A stretch of 64,000 nt of DNA from JAJFFW01 sp038531315 (GTDB taxonomy: Bacteria; Pseudomonadota; Alphaproteobacteria; Caulobacterales; Parvularculaceae): positions 62,001 through 126,000 of the forward strand of contig JBCBBT010000001.1 in the NCBI GenBank assembly GCA_038531315.1, written 5' to 3'. A model generated the notes under the pieces. It was not told where the DNA came from, did not search any database, and was given only the letters and a program-made list of their open reading frames with translations. Position 1 is the stretch's first letter; every line of letters begins with the position of its first letter. The translations under genes and the position numbers were made by a program. Of the stretch, positions 53,992 through 63,456 are shown piece after piece.

Positions 53992-56900
53992 CTATTGTTC
54001 GGCCCTTTGACGCACGACCCGCCCGTAAAGGGCCGCGACCAGCGTCTCGGTTTCCACGATTTTTCTTTCAACTTCAATGACGTCGCTGCATGAGCAGGCT
54101 TGGCTCATGACATCGCTTAATGCAAGTCCCGCTCCCGCCGGCTCAAAAACGCCCCCAATGGCCGCCCGCGCGATCTGCATCACGGTCTGATAGAGCCGCC
54201 AGGCCCGGCGCAACAATGCAACATCCTCCGGCGGCAAGTCGGCCCCGACGGCCCGGCCGACCGGGTCGGCGACAGGATCGCCGGCAGGGTCCCCGCCATG
54301 GACCGGGTCTGCAAGCGCCCCCCGTCGCAGATGGAAATACTGCAAAATGAACTCCAGATCGGTCAGCCCGCCATCGGCGTTTTTAAGGTCCCATACACTC
54401 AAAGGCTGTTTTGACGCCGCAAGCCGCAATCGCATGTCGTGGACAGCGCGGACGAGCGCGGTGTCGTCTCTGGAACAAGCGATTATAGCGTTAACGCGCG
54501 CCGCGAGCGCGTCTTCGAGGCCGCCCCCCGGCGCGGGCGCTGCAGCGTCGGCGCGCGCATGGCGCCCGCATCCAAGAGTTGTGACGATGCGCGCCTTGGT
54601 GAGGGCCATCACCTCCCACGTCCAGGCGTCTTTTTCGAAATAGGCCTCAAAGGCCGTCTTGCTGACCGCCGCCGGTCCGGCGCCGCCCGAGGGGCGCAGT
54701 TGCATGTCCACGTCGTAAAGCGCGCCCTCCTGCGTCGGGGCCGTCAGCGCTGTTACAAGCCGGCGCACGAGGCGGGTGAAATAAACGCTCGCGGTCAGCG
54801 GCTTGTCCCCATTTGAAACAGTCCCGCCGGACCCAGTGTCAGGCGCATCATAAACAAAAATCAGATCGATATCGGAAACGGCCGTCATTTGACGGGCGCC
54901 AAGCCGGCCCAAGGCGAGGATCGCCAACTCGCCGTCAATAGCGCCGTGCCGACGCTCCATCTCTGCGCGCGCCGCCGGCGCAATCGCCGTAATGACCGCG
55001 TCCGCAATATCGGTGAAGGCCGCCGCCGCCGCGGGCGCATCGATATCGCCGAGGACGAGCCGCGAGGCGATAAGGAATTTCTCATCATTGGCGAGCCGCC
55101 GCGCAGCATTCAACGCCGTCTCGAAATCGGGCGCGCCGGCAACCTCCTTGATAATCAGATGACGGAACGGTGCTTCGGTTTTCTCGCCGGCGCTGCGCCG
55201 CCAGCTCGCCTCGAGAACGGCCTCAACGAGATGGCGCCGCTGGGCGAGCCGCCGCGCCAGCGCCGGCGCAACCGTCACGATCCGCGTCAGGCGGTCGAAG
55301 ATCTCGGGGCTGTTTGCGAACAACGAAAAAATCTGTACGCCGGACGGCAATTTCGACAGGAACGCATCAAGCGCGATGAAGGCTTCATCGGGCGAGGCGG
55401 ATTTTGACAAACTCTCAAGAAGCCGCGGCGTAATTCTGGTCAATAACTCACGAGCTTTTGTGGTGCGCGTTGCACGCAAGCCCCCGGCATGCCAGCGCCG
55501 GACCGTATCGCTAACCGTTTCGGGACGCTCAAAACCCATCTCGCGCAGGCTCGCCAGCGTGCGCGGGTCATGATCGACGCCGGTAAACGAAAGCGAGCCG
55601 TCCATCGCCGACAGACGCTCTTCTTCATTGAAGAGATCGGCGAAATGATCATGCACGCAGGCAAGCGTCCGGCGAGTATCAGCTTCAAAGTCGCGGACGT
55701 GTTGATAGCCGAGAAAAGCGCTGAGGCGTTCGACGCCTTCCGCGTTCGCGGGTATCGCATGGGTCTGTTGATCATTGATCATTTGAAGGCGGTGTTCAGT
55801 GCGACGCAAAAACTGATAGGCGCCGATCAAGTCATCATGCTGATCGGCGGCGACAGCGCCGGACGCCAATAATGAGGCCAGCGCCTCAGGCGTATTGGGG
55901 CTGCGCAACGCCGGGTTCTTGCCGCCCAGGATCAGCTGTTGCGTTTGCGCGAAAAATTCAATCTCCCGGATGCCGCCGGCGCCGGTCTTCAGATCATGGC
56001 CGGCAAATTCAATGCTCGCCCCGCCTTTTGACGCATGCACCTGGCGCTTGATTGAATGGATGTCCTCAAGCGCGGCAAAATCGAGATATTTGCGCCAGAC
56101 AAACGGTCTCAGCGTTTTAAGGAACGCCTCGCCAAGGGAACGGTCGCCGGCCGCCGCACGGGCGCGAATAAACGCCGCGCGCTCCCAGTTTTGTCCGTGG
56201 GCCTCATAATAGGCTTCGGCGGCGGCGACCGACACGGCGGCCGTCGAAGCGCCGGGATCTGGGCGAAGGCGCAGATCTGTCCTGAAAACATAGCCGTCGC
56301 GCGTTTGCGCAGCCATGATCTTCACAAGGCGTTTTGCGACATTGAGCGCGATTGCGCGCGCATTGCCGGCGAGCGCGGGCGCGTCCGGGTCATAAAGAAC
56401 GATCACGTCGATATCGCTTGAGTAATTGACCTCGCCGCCGCCGAGTTTGCCCATCGCGAGGATGGCGACGCCGCAGGCGACCTCCGGGTCTGAAGGGTCT
56501 GCGGGTGAAAATCCGTCCGCTTCGGCTGCGCGCAGCGCAGCGCGCATGGCGCCGGAAAGCGCGGCGTCAGCAAAGCCTGAAAACGCCTTTGCCGCCTCAA
56601 GAACCGACCAGGCGCCGCTGATTTCGCCGAGGGCGGCGGTCAGCGCCGCAAGCGCCTTGGCGCGGCGAAGCCGGACCATCGCATCGTCGAGATCATTCTC
56701 CCCGCCCGATGCGCCTTGACCGGGCTCGTCATCGCAAAGCGCCATCGCACAAGCGGCGTCCATCGACTGTTGAAGCGGGGTCGTCAGCACGCCGACAATC
56801 GCATCTCCCTGAGCGGCGATCAGGCGTGAAAGATAAGGTGAACACCCGCCAATGCCGGCGATCAGCCCGCTGATCGATGAAAAGGCTTCACGATCGGCTG

Positions 56901-57000
56901 GAAAATGCGCAGCCGCTGCGTCAACAAGACGGCGACCCGCCGCCGCATCGTAGGGCAGCGGCCAGGCGGTTGACGGATTTTGAAGCAACGGCGACGCCAT
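53992..57000 (-). CDS. glnE: Bifunctional glutamine synthetase adenylyltransferase/adenylyl-removing enzyme
   Basis: The 1002-residue protein holds two nucleotidyltransferase domains. The N-terminal adenylyl-removing one has AMGKLGGGEVNYSSDIDVIV. The C-terminal adenylyltransferase one has LAILALGRLGARQMTAVSDIDLIFVYD. Length fits the family (940-1000). It adds and removes AMP on glutamine synthetase in response to PII, tuning nitrogen assimilation. It lies between the FAD operon and HU, with a good terminator on the HU side. The N terminus begins MASPLLQNPSTAWPL. Confidence 0.95.
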   Translation of the reverse strand: MASPLLQNPSTAWPLPYDAAAGRRLVDAAAAHFPADREAFSSISGLIAGIGGCSPYLSRLIAAQGDAIVGVLTTPLQQSMDAACAMALCDDEPGQGASGGENDLDDAMVRLRRAKALAALTAALGEISGAWSVLEAAKAFSGFADAALSGAMRAALRAAEADGFSPADPSDPEVACGVAILAMGKLGGGEVNYSSDIDVIVLYDPDAPALAGNARAIALNVAKRLVKIMAAQTRDGYVFRTDLRLRPDPGASTAAVSVAAAEAYYEAHGQNWERAAFIRARAAAGDRSLGEAFLKTLRPFVWRKYLDFAALEDIHSIKRQVHASKGGASIEFAGHDLKTGAGGIREIEFFAQTQQLILGGKNPALRSPNTPEALASLLASGAVAADQHDDLIGAYQFLRRTEHRLQMINDQQTHAIPANAEGVERLSAFLGYQHVRDFEADTRRTLACVHDHFADLFNEEERLSAMDGSLSFTGVDHDPRTLASLREMGFERPETVSDTVRRWHAGGLRATRTTKARELLTRITPRLLESLSKSASPDEAFIALDAFLSKLPSGVQIFSLFANSPEIFDRLTRIVTVAPALARRLAQRRHLVEAVLEASWRRSAGEKTEAPFRHLIIKEVAGAPDFETALNAARRLANDEKFLIASRLVLGDIDAPAAAAAFTDIADAVITAIAPAARAEMERRHGAIDGELAILALGRLGARQMTAVSDIDLIFVYDAPDTGSGGTVSNGDKPLTASVYFTRLVRRLVTALTAPTQEGALYDVDMQLRPSGGAGPAAVSKTAFEAYFEKDAWTWEVMALTKARIVTTLGCGRHARADAAAPAPGGGLEDALAARVNAIIACSRDDTALVRAVHDMRLRLAASKQPLSVWDLKNADGGLTDLEFILQYFHLRRGALADPVHGGDPAGDPVADPVGRAVGADLPPEDVALLRRAWRLYQTVMQIARAAIGGVFEPAGAGLALSDVMSQACSCSDVIEVERKIVETETLVAALYGRVVRQRAEQ

Positions 57001-57104
57001 AACCGACAGTCAACGACAATTGGCGTGCGGATTCAATCAGGCCGTCGCAGAGGATTTGATGGGGCTATCGTTGCGCGATTGGACGCGCATCGGCGTTTCT
57101 GGCG

Positions 57105-57139
57105 CAAAAAAGCCGCTCGCCGTTATCGGGCCAGCGGCT
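57105..57139 (-). terminator. Rho-independent terminator of the HU gene
   Basis: AGCCGCT (57111-57117) pairs with AGCGGCT (57133-57139), extended by partial pairing inside. On the HU strand the stem is followed by six T residues (complement of 57105-57110). It lies 30 bases after the HU stop. Confidence 0.8.
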
Positions 57140-57168
57140 CTTTATTGAAAAAATACGGCGACCGCGCG

Positions 57169-57453
57169 TCAGCAGCCGGCGGCGTCTTTCAGATTGGATG
57201 ATGGACGGAACCGCAAGGAGCGCGACGCCTTGATTTTGATTTCCTCGCCAGTGCGCGGATTGCGTCCTTTGCGGGCGCCGCGCTTGGTAATCGTAAAGGT
57301 GCCGAAGGTGCCGATCTGGTACTTGCCTTCTTTTTTGTTGCGCTTGAGGCCGGCTTCGATTTCCCCGAAGACCAGTTCAACGACGCGTTTTGCTTCTGCG
57401 TTGGAAAGGTCGCCGGCTTCGGCGACGTTGGCGATGAATTCTGCTTTGCTCAT
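57169..57453 (-). CDS. hupB: HU-family histone-like DNA-binding protein
   Basis: The 94-residue protein has the HU layout: helices SKAEFIANVAEAGDLSNAEA and VELVFGEIEAGLKRNKKEG, beta-arm base IGTFGTFTITKRGARKGRNP and RTGEEIKIKASRSLRFRPS. The GRNPRTGEEI motif is the classic HU signature that intercalates DNA at bends. It compacts and bends DNA. It stands alone with its own terminator. Whether it is HU-alpha, HU-beta or IHF-like is not fully resolved; the arm sequence favours HU. Confidence 0.95.
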   Translation of the reverse strand: MSKAEFIANVAEAGDLSNAEAKRVVELVFGEIEAGLKRNKKEGKYQIGTFGTFTITKRGARKGRNPRTGEEIKIKASRSLRFRPSSNLKDAAGC

Positions 57454-57691
57454 GATTTTGGTTCCCGATGGTTACGCGCGGATTATTGCTCCGCCTTCAT
57501 CAGCCGATCAGCGTTTCGCCGAACGGCCTGTTGTGAAAAAGGACTGATTTCCACCGCGAGGCAAGGCGCTGTTCTTCAAAATCATCAAGTTTTTGCTGGG
57601 TTCTGGGGGAGCAGTCCGATTCGCCGGTCAGCACAACAAGGCGCCGCATGATCCGGTCGCCAATCTCGCTTTATTGAGCTGATTGATCAGC

Positions 57692-59227
57692 CTACCGCCC
57701 ATCGAACGACGGAAAGACGAGCGAGAGCTTCAGGCCGCGCAGCGCGCCGTCGTCGAGATCGCCAGAGGGCTGCGCGTCTTCGAGCGATAATTTGGCGCCG
57801 TGGGCGCGTGCGATCGCGCTGACAAGACTAAGCCCGAGCCCGGAGCCCGGCGTCGTCCGGCTCGTCTCAAGACGCACAAACCGGCGCAGGACCGCGCGGC
57901 GATCCTGTTTCGGGATGCCGGGTCCGTCATCCGCGACGCTGAGGACCACCGCACCGGCGGCGTTCCGGCCGACCGAGATCACAATGTGCGAGCCGCCTTC
58001 GGCGTATTTGAGCGCATTGTCGAGCATGTTCGCCACCGCCTGCGAGATCAGCGCGCGCGAGCCCTTGACCGGCGGCGCCGGGTGGCTAACCAACGCGACC
58101 TCGAAGCCGGCTTCCTCGGCGGCCGGCTCATAAAGCTCGGCCAATTCTTCCGCGATGGCGACAACATCGACGGGCTCCATCACGCCCGCGCCCTCGCCCG
58201 ACTCGATTCGCGCGATCGACAACAGCGCGTTGAACGTCCCGATCATCCGTTCCGCGTCGGCAAGGGTCGCCTTCAGGAGGCGGTCTTTTTCCTCGCCGTC
58301 CGCTTCAATGGCGTCGGTCAGCCGGTTGCGGATGCGGGTCAGCGGCGAGCGCAGATCATGGGCGATGTTATCGGAAACCTCGCGCATGCCGCTCATCAGC
58401 CGCTCAATCTGGTCGAGCATGGCGTTCAGATTGACGGCGAGACTATCAAGCTCATCGCCGCCGCCGAAGGCCGCCACACGTTTTGTCAAATCGCCCCGAC
58501 GCACAGCCCGCGCCGTCCGGTTGACCGCATCAACGCGGCGCAGGAGCGTGCGCGCAAACAAGAGCCCGATGAGAATGCCGAGCAAGACGGTGGCGAGCGC
58601 CGCCTGTGCGATGACGCCGCGCAGGCGCTCGCGCAGCTGTTGGCGGTCGGAGATATCGCGGGCGACAAGAACAAGGAAGAAACTTTCCGCATCGGCTGAC
58701 GCCTGAAAGCGCAGGATTTTGCCGCGCCCCTCGCGCTCATCGGTCGGCGAGGCCGCCACCGCGCTGAACGGCCCGATACTGTCGCCCGTCGCGGCGGCGC
58801 CGTCCGCAGCGCCGGCGATCGGCAGCGTCGGATCGACCCCGCCCACATCGCTCAACGGCCGGTCATAGGTGAAATTGAAAAAACCTTCATCCGCAGACAG
58901 AGCTTCTGGCGGCAAAGCCGAAAGATTGCCCGCGAGAACTGCGCCCGAAGGCGCTCTGATCAACAAATAAAGCCCGCCGCCGCGGGCCGCCGAGCGCTCG
59001 CGCATGGCGCGCCGCAATGCGCCGCCGCCGGATGCGGCGGTCTGCTGTGCGGCGAATATTTCGGCAAGCAACGTGATCTCGGCGTCAATCGCCGTGTCGG
59101 TCTGCTGCGCTGCGGCCCCGAACGTCGCCTGGTAGAGATAAGCGCCGAGCGCCGCGACGGCGCCCGCGAAAATAAAGACGTAGATAATCGTAAACCGGAA
59201 CGAGGTGGTCCGGAGCAGGCGCAGCAT
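57692..59227 (-). CDS. Two-component sensor histidine kinase with HAMP domain
   Basis: The 511-residue protein has an N-terminal span (FRFTIIYVFIFAGAVAALGAY), a periplasmic region (residues about 35-185), a second span (VIAQAALATVLLGILIGLLF) and HAMP. The HisKA follows with VSDNIAHDLRSPLTRIRNRL, and an ATPase with MLDNALKYAEGG (N box), VADDGPGIP (G1) and TPGSGLGLSLVSAIARAHGA. It phosphorylates the response regulator encoded 2 bases upstream on the same strand. The extracytoplasmic signal is unknown. The degP gene nearby suggests envelope stress, but this is inferred from order. Confidence 0.93.
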   Translation of the reverse strand: MLRLLRTTSFRFTIIYVFIFAGAVAALGAYLYQATFGAAAQQTDTAIDAEITLLAEIFAAQQTAASGGGALRRAMRERSAARGGGLYLLIRAPSGAVLAGNLSALPPEALSADEGFFNFTYDRPLSDVGGVDPTLPIAGAADGAAATGDSIGPFSAVAASPTDEREGRGKILRFQASADAESFFLVLVARDISDRQQLRERLRGVIAQAALATVLLGILIGLLFARTLLRRVDAVNRTARAVRRGDLTKRVAAFGGGDELDSLAVNLNAMLDQIERLMSGMREVSDNIAHDLRSPLTRIRNRLTDAIEADGEEKDRLLKATLADAERMIGTFNALLSIARIESGEGAGVMEPVDVVAIAEELAELYEPAAEEAGFEVALVSHPAPPVKGSRALISQAVANMLDNALKYAEGGSHIVISVGRNAAGAVVLSVADDGPGIPKQDRRAVLRRFVRLETSRTTPGSGLGLSLVSAIARAHGAKLSLEDAQPSGDLDDGALRGLKLSLVFPSFDGR

Positions 59228-59229
59228 CT

Positions 59230-59916
59230 TTAATCGTCAGCGGAGATCGTATAGCCCGCGCCGCGAATGGTTTTCAGCAAAGGCTTGTCGAAATCCTTGT
59301 CAATCTTCGACCGGAGCCGTGAGATGTGAACATCGATAACGTTCGTTTGCGGATCGAAGTGATACTCCCAGACATTTTCAAGAAGCATGGTCCGGGTCAC
59401 GACCTGACCGGCATGGCGCATTAAATATTCGAGCAACCGAAACTCGCGCGGCTGCAAGTCGATTTTCTTCGAGGCGCGGCGCACCGTGCGCGTGATGACG
59501 TCGATTTCAAGATCGCCGACCTCATAGCGCGTCGTGACGCCGCCGACCGAAGGGGTCGCCACCCGCCGGCCGAGCGCTTCAACGCGGGCGAGCAATTCCG
59601 GAAATGCATAAGGTTTGACGAGATAATCGTCGCCGCCCGCCTTCAGGCCTTTGACCCGGTCGTCAACCTCGCCAAGAGCGGACAAGAACAGGGCCGGCGT
59701 TGCGTCCTCTTCCTCGCGCCGGCGCGTCAACAACGAAAGCCCGTCCAGCTTCGGCAGCATGCGGTCGATGATGTAGGCGTCGTAATCGCCGGCCCCGGCC
59801 ATATCGAGACCGGTCTCGCCGTCAAGCGCATGATCGACCACATGGCCGGCGTCGCGCAGCCCCTTGGCCAGAAACGCCGCGGCCTCGCCGTCATCTTCAA
59901 TCACCAGAATTCTCAA
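59230..59916 (-). CDS. OmpR/PhoB-type response regulator
   Basis: From the TTG at 59916 this is 228 residues. A perfect GGGAGGA site lies 8 bases ahead, and the frame further upstream (to 59985) lacks conserved sequence. The receiver opens RILVIEDDGEAAAFLAKGL, has the phospho-Asp in AYIIDRMLPKLDG, and the Lys in DDYLVKPYAFPELL. The DNA-binding winged helix has IDLQPREFRLLEYLMRHAG and NVIDVHISRLRSKIDKDFDK. Its partner kinase gene starts 2 bases later. It probably drives genes in this envelope-stress neighbourhood. Confidence 0.95.
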   Translation of the reverse strand: MRILVIEDDGEAAAFLAKGLRDAGHVVDHALDGETGLDMAGAGDYDAYIIDRMLPKLDGLSLLTRRREEEDATPALFLSALGEVDDRVKGLKAGGDDYLVKPYAFPELLARVEALGRRVATPSVGGVTTRYEVGDLEIDVITRTVRRASKKIDLQPREFRLLEYLMRHAGQVVTRTMLLENVWEYHFDPQTNVIDVHISRLRSKIDKDFDKPLLKTIRGAGYTISADD

Positions 59917-60090
59917 GGCAAAATCCTCCCTGTTATCCCAGCCCGGCAGGCCCGCTCCAATCGCCGGCAGCGCCCGCCCAAACATCGTCGAGCGATAGCA
60001 GACCCCAATGGTTTTACAGGATTAATTCAACGAAAGGAAAATACACTGGCGTCAAATCAACGAAAATTCGCGGTTTTCGAGATACAAGAT

Positions 60091-60128
60091 GCCCGCCACA
60101 GTCTGTTGGGGGGCAGACTGTAGCGGGC
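60091..60128. terminator. Long hairpin between degP and the response regulator gene
   Basis: GCCCGCCACAGTCTG (60091-60105) pairs with CAGACTGTAGCGGGC (60114-60128), 14 of 15 bases matched, across an eight-base G-rich loop. It lies between the degP stop (60235) and the response regulator start (59916). There is no T-run, so it may end degP transcription through Rho or act in the leader of the two-component operon. Confidence 0.5.
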
Positions 60129-60234
60129 GCTGGCCAGACGCCCTTTCGCCGAAAGCGCCTGACAAACAGGCTTCGTCCTCAGGACCGCGACCAACACCGC
60201 CCAACCCAAAGTTGGACGGCCGCGCACCCTGCGC

Positions 60235-61764
60235 CTATTCCGCGAGTTCGTCCAGTGGCAACGCGCCAATTCTTTTGACGCCGCCAACCTCGAGACGCAG
60301 GACCAGCGCATCGCGTTTTTCTTTCACGCCGCTTTCGATTTTTGTTTGCAACGCAGAAACGCTGTTGATCGTTTGACCGTCCACCTTGGAGATCACGACG
60401 CCGGCGCTGAGGCCTGCTTCATCGGCGGGACTGCCCGGGCGCACAGCCGTCACGACAACGCCGTCAACGTCGTCTTCGATCCGGTACTGATCGCGCAGTT
60501 CATCATCGAGCGCACTGACGCGCAGGCCGAGGTCTTCCGCCATCATATCGTCGCCGCCAAGGTCTTCATTGTCGTTGGAGGCGATGCTCGTCGCTTCGCG
60601 TTTGCCAAGCGTAACGTTGAGGACTTTTTCCTTGCCGTCGCGCACGACCTTGACCTTCGTCTTGGCCCCGGGCGGCAGCGCAGAGATTGACCGGGTCAAA
60701 TCGCGTGAATTTTCAACCGTGTCGCCGTCCACCGAAACAATCAGATCGTCAGCCCGCAAGCCGCCTTTTTGCGCTGGCGTGCCGTCGATGACGTCGACGA
60801 CGAGGGCGCCTTCGGTGTCGTCGAAGCTGAACGCTTTAGCGACATTTTCCGTTACGTCCTGAATTTGCACGCCGAGCCAGCCGCGCGTCACCGCACCGTT
60901 CTTGATCAACTGGTCCGTCGTTGACTTGGCGACTTTCGCCGGGATCGCAAAGCCGATCCCGACACTGCCGCCGGTAGTTGAATAGATTGCTGTATTGACG
61001 CCGACCACACGGCCTCGAAGGTCAAAGGTCGGGCCGCCGGAATTGCCCCGATTGATTGGCGCATCGACCTGAATAAAGTTCGTGAACTGACCGCCAGTCT
61101 CACGGCCAATTGCGGAGACGATGCCGCTTGTCACGGTGCCGGAAAGGCCAAAGGGATTACCCACCGCAACAACCCAGTCGCCGACGCGCAGGTCGGCGTC
61201 TTCGGAAAACTCAACGAACGGATATTTGCCGGCGTCTTCGACTTTCAACACCGCAAGATCGGTTTCCGGATCGGCGCCGATGATTTTTGCGGCGACCTCA
61301 TCGCCGTTATTGAGCCCGACGCGCACGCGCGTTGCGCCTTCGACGACGTGATTGTTGGTGACGATGTGTCCTTCACCGTCGATGAAGAAGCCCGAGCCCT
61401 GCGCCTGAAGGGTGCGCGAGCCGCCGCGGAAAGACTCGCGGTCGCCCCGGCCTGGCGCGCGATCGCGTCTGAGGCCGCGCTCGCCAAAACGGAACTGAAA
61501 GAACTCTTCCAGCTCCGACGGCACGCGGGGCGCTTCGACTTCGCGTTCAACGAGGACGCTGACCACCGCCGGGCTCACATCTTCAACAAGGTCGGCGAAC
61601 GAGAACGGCGCACCGCTCGATTGCGCGGCCCCGACCGGATCGGCGGGCGTCACTTTTTGTTCAGCAACCGCTGACGGCCCCATCATGGCGAGACCGGCGA
61701 CAGTCAACGCGCCAGCAGCGGCGCCGGCGGCGAAAACCGCTTTGATCTGAGATTTTTTCTGCAT
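60235..61764 (-). CDS. degP: DegP/HtrA-family periplasmic serine protease
   Basis: From the ATG at 61764 this is 509 residues: a signal peptide (KAVFAAGAAAGALTVAGLAM), an N-terminal Arg-rich linker, and a trypsin-like domain with His (IVTNNHVVEGA), Asp (DPETDLAVLKV) and Ser (RGNSGGPTFDLRG). Two PDZ domains follow (KGGLRADDLIVSVDG; EAGLSAGVVISKVDGQ). It degrades or refolds misfolded envelope proteins. An in-frame start at 61839 is weaker. It precedes a two-component system on the same strand (319 bases away), an arrangement seen in several alphaproteobacteria. Confidence 0.96.
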   Translation of the reverse strand: MQKKSQIKAVFAAGAAAGALTVAGLAMMGPSAVAEQKVTPADPVGAAQSSGAPFSFADLVEDVSPAVVSVLVEREVEAPRVPSELEEFFQFRFGERGLRRDRAPGRGDRESFRGGSRTLQAQGSGFFIDGEGHIVTNNHVVEGATRVRVGLNNGDEVAAKIIGADPETDLAVLKVEDAGKYPFVEFSEDADLRVGDWVVAVGNPFGLSGTVTSGIVSAIGRETGGQFTNFIQVDAPINRGNSGGPTFDLRGRVVGVNTAIYSTTGGSVGIGFAIPAKVAKSTTDQLIKNGAVTRGWLGVQIQDVTENVAKAFSFDDTEGALVVDVIDGTPAQKGGLRADDLIVSVDGDTVENSRDLTRSISALPPGAKTKVKVVRDGKEKVLNVTLGKREATSIASNDNEDLGGDDMMAEDLGLRVSALDDELRDQYRIEDDVDGVVVTAVRPGSPADEAGLSAGVVISKVDGQTINSVSALQTKIESGVKEKRDALVLRLEVGGVKRIGALPLDELAE

Positions 61765-62043
61765 GGATGATGTCGTTTTTCTGTTGGCGAATGATTGATC
61801 GGTCACTGGTTTTTTGGTTCGGCGAAAACTTATACGCAACGGATTTTCCTTACGTTCTGACGCCCCACGCCCGTTATTTTAGAACAGCCAAGATAGGCAC
61901 TCCGCGGGGCCGCGAAAAGGCGCGCCGGCAAAGAAAAATTGGGCGATTTCGTGGTTTTTGGCGGGGCGAGGATTACAGCCTGTTCACAATCTGAAGATGA
62001 GCCCCCGGCCGGTTGAGCCGCCAGAAGAGGCGCAGCGCGCCGA

Positions 62044-63285
62044 TCAGAGCGGCTTCACGGGGGTTTGGTTCGGTCCGACGATCGTAACGGTCTCCGACAA
62101 CATGCGATGGACAGGACATTTGCCGGCGATTTCTTCAAGGCGCGCGCGTTGGGCCTCGTCGAGGGGGCCCTCGACAGCGACTGTTTTAACGAGGGTGCGC
62201 GCGACATGGGCGTCGGCGCCCTCGGCGCGCCGGACGGTGACGTCGGCCCCCTCGAGCGGCCATCCCTTGCGCGCGGCGTAGAGTCTCATCGTCATCGCCG
62301 AACAGGCCGCAAGCGCGCCCTCAACGACGCGTGTCGGATTGGGCCCGAGATCGTCGCCGCCCTCCGCCGCCGCGCCGTCGATGACAAACGGATATCCGTC
62401 GATCGACAGTTCCGTTGCGAGATGATGTCCCGCCATCAGACGCGCATGGGCGCCGTCCGCAAATGGCGCCAGCGCGCCGCCCGGGGCGGGCGCCGGCGCG
62501 TCATCCGCCGCATCATCCGCTGCGTCATCCAGATACCGCGCTGACCAGGCGGCGACGATCTGCGCGGCATATTGTGCGTCCGCCTTGTCGCTCAGCAAGT
62601 GATCGGCCGTATCAAGACTGACGAAACTTTTGGGGTGACGCGCCGCCATGAAGATTTCCGACGCGTTGGTAATCGCAACAGTGTTGTCGCGCGGCGCATG
62701 CAGGATTAACAGCGGCCGCGCCAGATCGCGGGCCGCCTCCAGAACGGTCTGATTTTCAAGATCGTCCAGAAACTGTTTCTTGATCGTGAACGGGCGGCCC
62801 GCGAGATTAACTTTGGCGATGCCGGCGCGCTCGATTTCCTCGCGTTTGTCGCCAAGTTGCAGAGCGACATGCGCCGCTTCCGCCGGAGCGCCGATCGTGG
62901 CCACCCCTTCAATCTCAGGAATAAGACGCGCCGCCACGATCGCCGCGGCGCCGCCGAGAGAATGCCCGATCAGAATGCGCGGCGCCTCGAATTCGCGGCG
63001 CAGATAATCCGCCGCGCGGACGAGATCGTCGACATTGGACGAAAAATTCGTATTTGCGAAGTCGCCCTCTGATGAGCCGAGGCCGGTAAAGTCGAACCGC
63101 AGAACCGCAAAGCCCGACCGGCGCAGCGCGCGCGCAATCTCGCGCGCCGCCTTGATGTCCTTTGAGCAGGAAAAACAATGCGCAAACAGAGCAAATGCGC
63201 GCGGCGCGCCAGAAGGCAATTCGAGGGCGGCGGCGAGTTTGCCCTGCGCGCCGTCAAATTCGGTTTTCGTCGTCGTTCCTGACAC
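62044..63285 (-). CDS. Fusion of alpha/beta hydrolase and OsmC-type peroxiredoxin
   Basis: From the GTG at 63285 (GGAG six bases ahead) this is 413 residues. The N-terminal hydrolase has FDFTGLGSSEGDF, the nucleophile elbow ILIGHSLGGAAA and HAPRDNTV near the Asp position. The C-terminal OsmC/Ohr-like domain holds the paired Cys residues in ALAACSAMTMRLYAARK and EIAGKCPVHRML. An Ala/Asp/Pro-rich linker joins them (about 260-285). OsmC domains reduce organic hydroperoxides; the hydrolase half may release them from esters. A few ATG codons upstream (63312, 63318) are alternatives. The gene stands alone. Confidence 0.9.
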   Translation of the reverse strand: MSGTTTKTEFDGAQGKLAAALELPSGAPRAFALFAHCFSCSKDIKAAREIARALRRSGFAVLRFDFTGLGSSEGDFANTNFSSNVDDLVRAADYLRREFEAPRILIGHSLGGAAAIVAARLIPEIEGVATIGAPAEAAHVALQLGDKREEIERAGIAKVNLAGRPFTIKKQFLDDLENQTVLEAARDLARPLLILHAPRDNTVAITNASEIFMAARHPKSFVSLDTADHLLSDKADAQYAAQIVAAWSARYLDDAADDAADDAPAPAPGGALAPFADGAHARLMAGHHLATELSIDGYPFVIDGAAAEGGDDLGPNPTRVVEGALAACSAMTMRLYAARKGWPLEGADVTVRRAEGADAHVARTLVKTVAVEGPLDEAQRARLEEIAGKCPVHRMLSETVTIVGPNQTPVKPL

Positions 63286-63456
63286 ATCAATCTCCGCTAA
63301 AAAAAACTGCATGCGCACAAATTAAAATCCCGCCGCGACATCTCAGCGGGTCGGTCGCTTTGCGAGCATCATTACAACTGCAAAACCGGGCCGCGCCCCG
63401 ACGGCGCCCGGACGATGCCCAGATGATGCCGAGACAATGCAAAGACGAGACAAGCT

